From the NCBI GenBank assembly GCA_030631505.1, contig DAOVKX010000001.1, forward strand, positions 1 through 41,121: a DNA stretch of 41,121 bases. Reading direction: 5' to 3'. The notes beneath the pieces were generated by a model. The model saw only the letters and a list, made by a program, of their open reading frames with translations, made no database searches and had not been told where the DNA came from. The position numbers were made by a program, and so were the translations under genes. Origin of the DNA: Candidatus Nanohaloarchaea archaeon (GTDB taxonomy: Archaea; EX4484-52; DAOVKX01). Positions 31,799 to 40,488 of this stretch are shown here, piece after piece (position 1 is the stretch's first letter; each line of letters begins with the position of its first letter).

Positions 31799-32644
31799 AT
31801 GATAAAATATGGTGTACTCTTGGCTGCAGGGAAAGGAACGCGTTTAAGGCCGCTAACATTGGCAATACCAAAGGAAGCGCTCCCTGTAGTGGATAAACCC
31901 GCTATCCACCATATAGCCAGCACAATGAAGTCTGCAGGCATAGAGCGGATAATACTCGTTACCGGCTATAAAAAACACGCAATGATGGATTATTTTACAC
32001 ACCCCATAGACGAACTGCATGACGAACACAAGAAAGTCATGAACGAACTTGATGGCCTGGAAATCATTTACACGACCCAGCAGCACCAGAGAGGCATTGC
32101 AGACGCGGTTAATACAGCAAAACCGATTGTGAATGGCAACCCCTTTGTTGTGGTCTTTGGAGACACTTTGATAACTCCTGAAACCTACCTGAAAAAACTG
32201 ATAGAAAAACACACGGAAAACAAGAGAAAAGACCCGAAAACAGTCGCAACAATCGGCGTCATGGAGGTTGAAAACGTAGAGAGATTCGGCATTATCAAGC
32301 ACGACAAAGAGTTCAAAGTTAGCGATATGATTGAAAAACCAAAAAAAGAGGAAGCGCCGTCAAACCTTGCAGCATGTGGGGCTTATGTATTTGAGCCGGA
32401 GATATTTTACGCAATAAATAAAATTATGGGCATGTCTCCAGGGGTGAAAAACGAGTACCAGATAACAGATGCAATAAAGGCATTGATTAATGATAATTAC
32501 TCTGTCTATGCCGTGCCGATACAGGGAGAATATCTGGATATAGGCACAATAAAAGACTATGTTTGCGCTTTCGTAAGAATGGCTATGGCGCATCCGGAAT
32601 ACGGGGAAGCGATTAAGAAAATTGTTAAGAAAAGTGATGATTAG
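31799..32644 (+). CDS. galU: UTP-glucose-1-phosphate uridylyltransferase (GalU-like)
   Basis: A protein of 281 residues of the nucleotidyltransferase family. The signature GKGTRLRPLT is at residues 11-20, followed by AIPKEALPVVDKPAI, and the second metal/ligand regions FGDTLI and EYLDIGT are present. The PKE form of the motif and QQHQRGIADAV agree with UDP-glucose pyrophosphorylase rather than dTDP-glucose synthesis. It makes UDP-glucose from UTP and glucose-1-phosphate, supplying the two genes upstream, so the operon encodes UDP-Glc, UDP-GlcA and UDP-Xyl in sequence. Spacing to the upstream stop is two nt. Confidence 0.9.
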   Translation: MIKYGVLLAAGKGTRLRPLTLAIPKEALPVVDKPAIHHIASTMKSAGIERIILVTGYKKHAMMDYFTHPIDELHDEHKKVMNELDGLEIIYTTQQHQRGIADAVNTAKPIVNGNPFVVVFGDTLITPETYLKKLIEKHTENKRKDPKTVATIGVMEVENVERFGIIKHDKEFKVSDMIEKPKKEEAPSNLAACGAYVFEPEIFYAINKIMGMSPGVKNEYQITDAIKALINDNYSVYAVPIQGEYLDIGTIKDYVCAFVRMAMAHPEYGEAIKKIVKKSDD

Positions 32645-32706
32645 AATATTAAAAGTTATTATCGCCCTTTTTAAATTATTTAATCTTATCTCATTAATAC
32701 TTTTTT

Positions 32707-33762
32707 ATGAAAACAGATGTTCTAATAGTCGGCGCAGGACCAATCGGTTCTTTTCTTGCAAAAAACCTTTCTAAAGAAGGGCTAAAAGTAGTCATGATTG
32801 ACAAGAAATCCGAAATAGGCAAACTGGCATGCTCTGGGTTAATCAGCACAAAATTAAAGAATTTCGTGCAGGTAAAAAAAGAATTTCTTGAACATAAGAT
32901 TAAAGGTTCGGTGTTCCATTCACCGAATTACGCTTTTGAGATAAAGAGAGACAAGACGCAGGCATATGTGGTTGATAGAAAAAAGTTTGACCAATTCTTG
33001 CTTAAGCAGGCAGAAAATTCAGGAGTAAACATTTTCCTGAACACAACATTTTCCGGATTCAGGATGGAAAATTCAGGAATAACTATAAAAACAAAAGAGC
33101 AGGGAATAATCAGATCAAAAATTTTAGTCGGCGCAGACGGAGCCGCAAGTTCTGTCAGGCAGGTTTCCGGGCTGAAAGGCAATCTGGCTTTCGTTAATGG
33201 GGTAATCGCATATTCAAACGAAAAAAACAGTTCTGATTTGGTCGAACTCTTTTACGGAAGAAACATTGCGCCGAATTTCTTTGCATGGAAAATCCCCAGA
33301 GGAGAAACAACAGAGTATGGGCTCGCTGCAGGCAGGAACCACTTTGCATATTTCAGAAAATTTCTCAAAACGCAGAATGCAACAGTGAAAGATTTTTATT
33401 CACACCCTATTTGTTTTGGAGAACAGGAAACTGTTTCGGACAGATTGATTTTAGTAGGCGACGCTGCAGCGCAGGTAAAACCATTTTCCGGAGGCGGAAT
33501 AATTTATGGGTTGATATCCGCAGAAATTGCAAAAAAGGCAATTCTAAACTCTTTTGAATCAGGCAATTTTACTAACGCTTTTTTGAAAAGTTCATACGAG
33601 AACATATGGAAAAAAGAACTATGGAGCAGAATTGAACTCGGACTGCACATAAGAAAAATTCTGGATTCATTGAGCGATAAAGAACTTGATACTTTTTTTA
33701 AAACTTTAAATGAACATTCCGGAGAATTAAAAGACTTTGCAGATATGGATTTTTTGAGTTAG
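32707..33762 (+). CDS. Geranylgeranyl reductase family FAD-dependent protein
   Basis: A protein of 351 residues. The N-terminal FAD-binding motif GAGPIGS is at residues 9-15, with E36 of the ADP-binding fold in VMIDKKSEIG. The CSGLIS block corresponds to the cysteine-containing active-site region of archaeal geranylgeranyl reductases, and GDAAAQVKPFSGGGIIYGL is the conserved C-terminal FAD motif. These enzymes saturate prenyl chains of archaeal ether lipids, or of polyprenol carriers used in N-glycosylation. The nearby AglB and GPT genes make a lipid-carrier role possible. A TTTAAATTATTTAA element is about 25-38 nt upstream. Confidence 0.88.
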   Translation: MKTDVLIVGAGPIGSFLAKNLSKEGLKVVMIDKKSEIGKLACSGLISTKLKNFVQVKKEFLEHKIKGSVFHSPNYAFEIKRDKTQAYVVDRKKFDQFLLKQAENSGVNIFLNTTFSGFRMENSGITIKTKEQGIIRSKILVGADGAASSVRQVSGLKGNLAFVNGVIAYSNEKNSSDLVELFYGRNIAPNFFAWKIPRGETTEYGLAAGRNHFAYFRKFLKTQNATVKDFYSHPICFGEQETVSDRLILVGDAAAQVKPFSGGGIIYGLISAEIAKKAILNSFESGNFTNAFLKSSYENIWKKELWSRIELGLHIRKILDSLSDKELDTFFKTLNEHSGELKDFADMDFLS

Positions 33763-33865
33763 GTTTTTGATAAACCTATGTGGGTTTGTTAAAACAATTA
33801 TTAGCAGAAATATTGCTCAACATTTGCTCAACCAATTTAAATAGTTTTTTATGTAATTGCGTTGT

Positions 33866-34594
33866 ATGTCTGCGAATAAAAAAGAAATAAGATTAGGCAA
33901 TACTAACTATTTAGTAATAGATTTGACCCAACCTTTGGGTTTGAATGTGGAAGTTTATCCTGGCGACCCAGAACCAAAAAGAAAAGTGTTTAGTGATATC
34001 CAAAAAACTGGATGGCATCATTATATCCACGAAATCGGAGACCATAATTTTCAACCACATGGAGATGCACCTAACCACCAAAATCCAGAACTACAAAATG
34101 AAGGGATAGAAATTTTTGGTCTTGACTATTGTTTTAATTCTGCTTGTTTGATAGATTTATCTAATTCGCCCGAAGCCAAGAAATTTGATGGTATAAACTA
34201 TTTGGTTGAGGTGAAAAAAAAGCATCTTGAACCATTTTCTGAACATCTTTCACAAGTAGGAGCGGTTTTAATACGAACAGGTTATGATAAATGGTTAGAG
34301 GCAAATAAGCCCCACACTCCTGAGAACCTTCCTTATTTAAATAAGGACACTGCAGAATTTGTTGCATCTTTTGATAATATTAATGTGGTAGGTATTGATT
34401 CTTTAACTATAGACTCTGTTGGAAAACACACATCCCACCAACTATTAAAAGAGAAAATGATAGTGGAATCATTGGTGCATCTTTATGAAATTCCAGCAGA
34501 AGCAAGAGAAAAATTTGATTTACAGACAAGCCCTATAAGAATAGTTGGTGCAACAGGAGGACCTGTTGTCGCTTATGCATTTATTGAACTCTAA
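33866..34594 (+). CDS. Cyclase-family hydrolase (kynurenine formamidase/isatin hydrolase-like)
   Basis: A protein of 242 residues. The family core is visible: VIDLTQPLG near the N-terminus, the metal-binding motif PHGDAPNH (equivalent to HxDxPxH of the family), LIDLS, LIRTGYDKW, and VGIDSLTIDS in the C-terminal half. Family members open amide or lactam rings or hydrolyse esters with Zn or Mn; the substrate here is unknown. I use the ATG at 33866 because ATTTAAATAG lies 25 nt upstream; an in-frame TTG at 33857 is less likely. The gene is AT-rich with codon use unlike its neighbours. It overlaps the convergent symporter pseudogene by 14 nt. Confidence 0.85.
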   Translation: MSANKKEIRLGNTNYLVIDLTQPLGLNVEVYPGDPEPKRKVFSDIQKTGWHHYIHEIGDHNFQPHGDAPNHQNPELQNEGIEIFGLDYCFNSACLIDLSNSPEAKKFDGINYLVEVKKKHLEPFSEHLSQVGAVLIRTGYDKWLEANKPHTPENLPYLNKDTAEFVASFDNINVVGIDSLTIDSVGKHTSHQLLKEKMIVESLVHLYEIPAEAREKFDLQTSPIRIVGATGGPVVAYAFIEL

Positions 34595-35495
34595 AATACT
34601 TCTTTACAACATATCCAAAACCAATCAAAACTAAATTTGTTGGAATTTGATATAAAGTTACCAGAAGTAAAGTTTTGGGACCAAAAAATTCTGCTGCAAA
34701 AACTATTGCAAGAGTGGAGTTCATGTAAGCTGTTGAAAGGGAAGAAGTAATTCTGGTTTTGTTATCTCTTTTATAAATAGCACAATATCCAATAATATGC
34801 AGTAAAAGTGCTAAAACAAATAGTAAAAAGAACGGATAAATTATCGAGTTTCCACCATCAAGGGCCCGTATAACATTAACTTTTGCAATAGCACCAGCCA
34901 TAATAAGTGTAATAATTAGTATTGATACCTGAGAATAATATTTTTCAGTGTTATGTATAGCAGCTTTCCCAATTTTCCTGAATAATATTGATAGAATAAA
35001 TGGAACAAAAATAATCATACTTAAACTACCAAACATTTGAAACAAATTTATATTTGTCTGGATCCCAGCTAAAAAATGTATTAGAAAAGGGATTGTTAGA
35101 GGGCATAAAAGCGAGGTTATTACTGAAACAATCAACGCTAATTCGCTGTCTCCTTTAAAAATAGTTGCATAAACAGGAGTACTCATGCCTGCAGGCATAG
35201 TAAGTAAAATAAGTATTGCAAGATCATACTCTAATTCCAGAAAACTATTAAAAATAAACTAAACAAACGAAGGCACTATAATTAATATTAAAAATACTAA
35301 ATAAACTATTAATTTTAAATCTCTAATTTTTCTAAACAGTTTATTTATATCAATTTTTAAACAACTAAGAAAAAGAACAAACATCAGCATATGAAGAATA
35401 TATGGAGTGAATAGTGACGAGAACGGTAAAAAAATTCCTGCCAAGATACCTAAAATAAACAATATCCAAAAATATTTAGTGATAAATTCAAACAT
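34581..35495 (-). pseudogene. Bile acid:sodium symporter family transporter, interrupted by in-frame TAG
   Basis: Two open frames (35495-35259 and 35198-34581) lie in the same reading frame. Only one stop, TAG at 35259-35261, separates them, and translation through it gives an uninterrupted SBF/BASS protein of about 304 residues: LIIVPSFV, stop, FIFNSFLELEYDLAILILLTMPAGMSTP. The MPAG motif followed by KGD is the family landmark, and the total length is normal with about nine helices. No frameshift or deletion is visible. This is a recent nonsense mutation, a sequencing error, or amber readthrough. TAG is a normal stop in neighbouring genes (hjc, DP1, galU), so readthrough is the least likely. 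Confidence 0.82.
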
Positions 35496-35597
35496 AGTAT
35501 TATGGGAAAGTGCAAGATATATAATGTTTCCAATTTTTTAGCAAAATGTAAAAACAAATAACAAATATTTATATTCTCCTCACTTAATTAATCTGAT

Positions 35598-37889
35598 ATG
35601 CCCAATTCAAATGAAATTTTAAAGAAATACTGGTATCTTCTGGCAGTATTGGGAATTTTTATTATCGGTTTATGGATAAGGTTAATTCCCATGGTGCGGT
35701 TGGAGCAATGCCTTCCGGGTATGGTATGCCTTCAGGCGCTTGACCCGTTTTATATTTACAGGATGGCAGAACACGTTGTAACACACAATTTCCATTTGAT
35801 GTCTTTGGACGCATTAAGATATTATCCTATGGGTGTCGACCCTCATCTAGAATTCACTTTGCCGTATTATTCTCCTGCAATTCTTTATGCGCTTGTCTCT
35901 AACATAGGGGTGAATATGACATTTCTTGAATTTGCAAAGATTTATCCTGCATTATGCGGAGCATTTGCATCTATCCTTTTGTTTTTCATCGGAAAAGAAC
36001 TATTTGATATAAAGACCGGTTTATTTGCTGCATTTTTCTTCGCAGTCTCCCCTTCAGTTATATATCGGACCGCAGCCGGCTTTATAGAAAAAGAGCCAAT
36101 TGCCGTTGTCTTTATGTTTTCTGCGCTGTATTTTTTTATTCGCGCATTAAAGAGAAACTCTCTGATTTCGGGAACAATAGCAGGACTCTCCCTTGCAGGA
36201 ATGAGCGCGTCCTGGGGTGGCGTCCAGTTTGTTTTTGGACTGCTTGCTGCATTTGCAATAGTTCTTCTTGTTCTTAATAAGCAGCCAAAGTCGATGTTGA
36301 CTGCATATGCGCCGACAGTCTTAATCGGGATTTTTTTACCATATCTATCATCAATTCCTGCAGTGTATTTTAAATCATTTACCAGTATGCTGATATTGGG
36401 AACGCTTGGCATAGTGGCTGTCAGGGATTTGGTTGAAAGATACGCCTTGGTTAAAAAAGAAAATCTCAGATATGTCGTTCCTGTGTTGCTTGTTTGCGGC
36501 GGGCTGTTTGTTTTCATTGGCGGGCTGTTCTCGCAAACGCTTGCAGGTTATATGGTTACAGCACAAACCGTTGTGTCTCCGGCGCAAAAAGGCGTTATCG
36601 GCTCAACCGTTGCAGAGAACAATCCTGCAAGTTGGGGAGACTTCAAAGCAAACCTGGGGGCTAATTATGCCGCAACAATAATACCTTCGCTTGGTCCTGT
36701 CTTAAATCATTTCAGTTTATGGTGGTTTGTTATTTTGGCAGGTGTAGTTGTTTTAATAAAGCTCTCAGAAGAAAATAAAAAATATAAACAATATATTTAC
36801 TTCTCAATTCCGGTTCTCTTGATTCTTCTGAATTTTGAAACAGAGTTGTGCTTATATGCGTTTTTAATTCTTGTTTCTTTGCTGTCAAAAAGATGGGAAC
36901 TGCTCTTCGTGACAATATGGCTTGTTGAAGGTGTTCATGGTACGTTGGGAAAAGTGAGGATGATGTTCCTTTTTGGGCCTGCAGCAGCATTGTTTGGGGC
37001 TTACTTTATTTCAAACGCAATAACTTATATCTTTAATTTGGATATTTTTAAGAAGAAGGCAAAAGAGGAAACCAACATACTCCCGACAATTATTTACGTC
37101 TTGGTTGGTCTGGTCTTGGTTGTTAACCTTGCTGCCGGCTACTCGTTTTCCAAAAACCATGTTGGCCCGAGCCTGTCACCGAACTGGCAGCAGGCAATGG
37201 ATTTCTTAAAAACCAATACAACTGAAGATTCTATAATTTTCTCATGGTGGGATTATGGCTACTGGTTCCAGACCGCCGGCGAGAGAACAACAATCATAGA
37301 TGGAGGAAACCTTAATGCAACTGCAGACGTTTTGGCAGCAAGATTTTTCACAAGAAGAAACGAAACAGAGTGGGGAACGTATTTAAGGCAGCATGATGTT
37401 GATTACATCCTTGTTGATTACACCTTAATTGGAAAGTATTCTGCAATGTCAAAAATTGCAAACCACGGGGAAAAGATAAACAGTTTTATACCCCTGCCGC
37501 AACCCCAGCAGGTGCCCAGAGAAAATGGAACTTTGCTAACTTATTCTTTAGGGGGCGGCAACGCTTTCTGGGTTATGATAAACCCTGACGGCACCATAAC
37601 ACAACCACCTCTTCTTGTAACCAACCAGATGACCGCTTATGTGAAATATGTCTGCAATGAGAATGGGATAATGGATATGAATCCTCTGGAAGATGATAAG
37701 CCTATTTGGGAGGAAAGCTGCATAATGTTCTCACCGTTTGGGGTTTATTACCCGACGGAAAAGGAAATCGCAGTCTCAGCTTTCGCAGAATTGTATCTTT
37801 GGGACGGAAAAAATATAGATTTCGTTGAAAAAGTGTTTGATAACACAGAGATAAAGATATTTAAAACTGATTTTAGTAAACTTAAATGA
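35598..37889 (+). CDS. aglB: Oligosaccharyltransferase AglB (STT3 family)
   Basis: A protein of 763 residues. It has about twelve membrane helices followed by a soluble C-terminal domain. The first acidic motif LDPFYIYRMAEH is in the first external loop, a TIxE-like STVAEN is in external loop 5 (GVIGSTVAENNPASWGD), and the catalytic-site WWDYG is at residues 550-554 with W, W, D and G exactly as in the family, followed by IDGGN. AglB moves lipid-linked glycans onto Asn-X-Ser/Thr of exported proteins. The ATG is preceded by an AAATATTTATATTC promoter. The next gene starts six nt downstream, with a GAGGG ribosome binding site. Confidence 0.96.
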   Translation: MPNSNEILKKYWYLLAVLGIFIIGLWIRLIPMVRLEQCLPGMVCLQALDPFYIYRMAEHVVTHNFHLMSLDALRYYPMGVDPHLEFTLPYYSPAILYALVSNIGVNMTFLEFAKIYPALCGAFASILLFFIGKELFDIKTGLFAAFFFAVSPSVIYRTAAGFIEKEPIAVVFMFSALYFFIRALKRNSLISGTIAGLSLAGMSASWGGVQFVFGLLAAFAIVLLVLNKQPKSMLTAYAPTVLIGIFLPYLSSIPAVYFKSFTSMLILGTLGIVAVRDLVERYALVKKENLRYVVPVLLVCGGLFVFIGGLFSQTLAGYMVTAQTVVSPAQKGVIGSTVAENNPASWGDFKANLGANYAATIIPSLGPVLNHFSLWWFVILAGVVVLIKLSEENKKYKQYIYFSIPVLLILLNFETELCLYAFLILVSLLSKRWELLFVTIWLVEGVHGTLGKVRMMFLFGPAAALFGAYFISNAITYIFNLDIFKKKAKEETNILPTIIYVLVGLVLVVNLAAGYSFSKNHVGPSLSPNWQQAMDFLKTNTTEDSIIFSWWDYGYWFQTAGERTTIIDGGNLNATADVLAARFFTRRNETEWGTYLRQHDVDYILVDYTLIGKYSAMSKIANHGEKINSFIPLPQPQQVPRENGTLLTYSLGGGNAFWVMINPDGTITQPPLLVTNQMTAYVKYVCNENGIMDMNPLEDDKPIWEESCIMFSPFGVYYPTEKEIAVSAFAELYLWDGKNIDFVEKVFDNTEIKIFKTDFSKLK

Positions 37890-37895
37890 GGGCTT

Positions 37896-38936
37896 ATGTA
37901 TATTTTGATTCTTGTATTTGTGGTTGCATTCTTTGCGACATTTGCAATAACGCCGCAGTTCAGGCAGTTCTTTGAAAGTATAGGTGTCGTTGGCGTTGAT
38001 GTTCAGAAAAAGGACAAACCAAAAATAGCTGAGATGGGCGGCCCGTGCGTAATTACTGGTTTTCTTTCCGGAGTATTCTTGTTTGTGGGATTATACTTTT
38101 TTTATCTCAAAACTACTGTTTCTGTAGCATTAATAGATATTTTTGCAGTGATATGCACAATTTTGATAATAACTTTGATTGGGATGTTTGATGACCTTGG
38201 CTGTTTACAGTACAGAAAACCAGAAGGTAAGGGATTCAAGAAATTCAAAAGAATCGGGTTAAAGCAGTGGCAGAAACCTTTATTGACTCTTCCTGCAGCA
38301 GTTCCATTGATGGCAATAATGGCTGGCGAATCTTATATAAATTTACCTCTTTTTGGTTTTATTGATGTGGGTATATTTTACCCATTGGTTTTGGTTCCTC
38401 TCGCTGTCATGGGAGCTTCAAGTGCAACCAATATGTTGGCAGGAAAAAACGGCATGGAAGCGGGATTGGGTGCTGTTGCGCTGATATCTCTTGGGATTTA
38501 CGCTTCTTTATGGAACGAAACAGGTGCTGCAGTTATTGCGTTCTCTCTGGCAGGCGCATTGCTGGCGTTTTTGCGTTATAACTGGTATCCTGCAGAAATT
38601 TTCCCGGGGGACAGTCTGACATATGCTATAGGTGCAGGCATTGCCTCTGTAGCTATTATTGGTAACATGGAAAAATTTGCGCTCTTCATTTTTATTCCTT
38701 GGTTTGTGGAATTCTTCATGAAACTACAGAGTGGGTTTAAGGCAGAAAGTTTCGGGCATTTACAGAAAGACGGCACACTTAAAGCTCCGGATAAAAAACT
38801 ACATTCCTTGAACCATCTTGTCATGAGATTTGGAAATTTCAGGGAAGAACAGATTACAACAATGCTAATTATCTTCGAAATTTTAATTTGCTTGGCAGCT
38901 TTTATTATTTATCTGCCGGGAATTTATGCTTTGTAA
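37896..38936 (+). CDS. GlcNAc-1-phosphate transferase-like glycosyltransferase family 4 (AglH/GPT-like)
   Basis: A polytopic protein of 346 residues of the DPAGT1/MraY/WecA family. It has D99-D100 in GMFDDLG, the NMLAGKNGMEAG block (N179 to N185), and D239 in IFPGDSLTY, all expected of the catalytic centre, plus the HSLNH C-terminal motif. It should transfer a sugar-1-phosphate from UDP-GlcNAc (or a related UDP sugar) to dolichyl phosphate, the first step of N-glycan assembly. It is translated together with AglB (six-nt gap). The 3' end overlaps the convergent radical SAM gene by 13 nt. Confidence 0.93.
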   Translation: MYILILVFVVAFFATFAITPQFRQFFESIGVVGVDVQKKDKPKIAEMGGPCVITGFLSGVFLFVGLYFFYLKTTVSVALIDIFAVICTILIITLIGMFDDLGCLQYRKPEGKGFKKFKRIGLKQWQKPLLTLPAAVPLMAIMAGESYINLPLFGFIDVGIFYPLVLVPLAVMGASSATNMLAGKNGMEAGLGAVALISLGIYASLWNETGAAVIAFSLAGALLAFLRYNWYPAEIFPGDSLTYAIGAGIASVAIIGNMEKFALFIFIPWFVEFFMKLQSGFKAESFGHLQKDGTLKAPDKKLHSLNHLVMRFGNFREEQITTMLIIFEILICLAAFIIYLPGIYAL

Positions 38937-40405
38937 AGTCTTTTTACGAAATTATAAACCGGCGTCTTGCTTATTTCCTTAATCAGGTAACTCCTAAGTA
39001 AATAAGGGCGTTTGATTACTTTTTTTAATCTGGCCTTCTTTATAAAAAAATTGTATTTTTTGAACAATACATCGATGTCTTCCGGACCAAAATCAGGAGT
39101 TCTTATCATGCATCCGCCGGTTCTTTGTGCAGTCAGCAGATTGCCTGAATCTGTTTCCTTTACAAGATAACCTTTTTCATTGACAATATCGTAGAGTCTT
39201 GTATGAACAAGGGGTGTTGCTATGTTGAAATGTGGATAAACACTGTATTTTTCATTCAGCATTTTTGCAAACCTGAAAGTATCTCTCATCTGCGAAATAG
39301 TCTCTCCTGGAAACCCCACTACAAAAAAAGCTTCCAGATCAAGACCAAGCTCATTGCACCATTTTGCAACATTCACAACTCTCTTTAAGTTCAGGCCTTT
39401 GCGTATAATTTCATTCACAACTTCCTGATTGCCGGATTCAACGCCTATAATCAGATACCGACATCCTGATTTCTTTGATTTCTTTAAAAGTTCTTTGTTA
39501 AATGTATCTGCACGTACCCCATTTGGCGTGTCCCATGTAACTTTTATTTTTTCGTTAAGCATGCCATCAAGAATTGCCTCAAACCTTTTTTTGTCAAGAG
39601 TGAAGTTGTCATCCTCAAAATGTATGAGTTCCACTTTGTATTCATCTATAAGATGCTTGATGTGCCGTAATACATAATCAACAGAATGAGCTCTCCACCT
39701 TTTTGACATATGCAGGTGTATTGAGCAGAAAATACAGTTGAAAGGGCACCCTCGGCTTGTAACCATTGAGACAACTCTCTTGCAGTGTTCTGACCGTGAA
39801 ACAAACAGCCCTTTGAAGTATTTTTCCATATCGACCAGATGATAGGCAGGAAACGGGAGTTCATCTACATTTTCTATAAAGGATTTAACAGGATTAACTT
39901 TGAGCTTCCCTTTTATCTTGTAGCCAATCCCATCAATATCTTTTAAATTTTTCTTGTTATCTAGACAGTTTACCAGTTCAGAAAATCTGTACTCTCCTTC
40001 AGCCATAACAACATAGTCAATGCTTTTTTCTTTGAGGAGGTCAAAGGGCTCAACAGAGGCGTGCGCCCCCCCGACAATAACAGGAATTTTTTTGTCAACA
40101 GCTTTTACTATTCTGGAAACTTTCTTTGCTGTAGGAGTATAGATTGTGTACTGGTTTGAAATGCCTACAACATCAGGTTTTACTTTTTCTATCATTTCTC
40201 TAATTGTTCTGCTTTTGTCTCCGAAATATACATATTCGCCAATTTTTTCAATGTTGTAGTTTATTTTCGTATCATAAACCTCAACCTCATGGCCGCGTTT
40301 CTCCAGAACTGCTGCTACATACAAAATCCCCACAGGCACGCCAAGAGTTGGCTTCCCGGAACCTTTGGTATGTATTGTCGGTGGATTTATAAGCAGTATT
40401 TTCAT
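38924..40405 (-). CDS. B12-binding domain radical SAM protein
   Basis: A protein of 493 residues. The N-terminal cobalamin-binding domain (MKILLINPP to about 150, with GGAHASVEP) is followed by a radical SAM domain. Its Fe-S cluster cysteines are C220, C224 and C227 in RGCPFNCIFCSIH. HFEDDNFTLDKKRFE, IGVESGNQEVVNEI and VVGFPGET are the usual class B motifs. Such enzymes often methylate unactivated carbons, or remodel lipids or glycans; the substrate is unknown. The C-terminal 100 residues are specific. The ATG at 40405 is divergent from the PMT gene. A plausible target is a prenyl chain or sugar made by neighbours, which is inference only. Confidence 0.92.
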   Translation of the reverse strand: MKILLINPPTIHTKGSGKPTLGVPVGILYVAAVLEKRGHEVEVYDTKINYNIEKIGEYVYFGDKSRTIREMIEKVKPDVVGISNQYTIYTPTAKKVSRIVKAVDKKIPVIVGGAHASVEPFDLLKEKSIDYVVMAEGEYRFSELVNCLDNKKNLKDIDGIGYKIKGKLKVNPVKSFIENVDELPFPAYHLVDMEKYFKGLFVSRSEHCKRVVSMVTSRGCPFNCIFCSIHLHMSKRWRAHSVDYVLRHIKHLIDEYKVELIHFEDDNFTLDKKRFEAILDGMLNEKIKVTWDTPNGVRADTFNKELLKKSKKSGCRYLIIGVESGNQEVVNEIIRKGLNLKRVVNVAKWCNELGLDLEAFFVVGFPGETISQMRDTFRFAKMLNEKYSVYPHFNIATPLVHTRLYDIVNEKGYLVKETDSGNLLTAQRTGGCMIRTPDFGPEDIDVLFKKYNFFIKKARLKKVIKRPYLLRSYLIKEISKTPVYNFVKRLYKA

Positions 40406-40488
40406 ACTTATATTGCTTTAATTTAATTTTAAATTACTTTCCCTTGTAGGATTCATTACTTTAATATATCTAATATCCAAATAACTGT
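40406..40488. promoter_or_regulatory. Divergent promoter gap (radical SAM / PMT)
   Basis: CTTTAATATATC at about 40459-40470 lies about 20-30 nt before the ATG at 40489 and fits an archaeal TATA box. On the minus strand, TTTAAAATTAAATTAAAG (about 40416-40433) could serve the radical SAM gene. Confidence 0.45.

Noticed and set aside
33285..33557. 90-codon frame inside the geranylgeranyl reductase gene
   Set aside because: Out-of-frame shadow of a well supported gene.
34581..35495. Two separate small transporter genes
   Set aside because: Both parts are in one frame and together match a single family of normal length, so one interrupted gene is the simpler reading.
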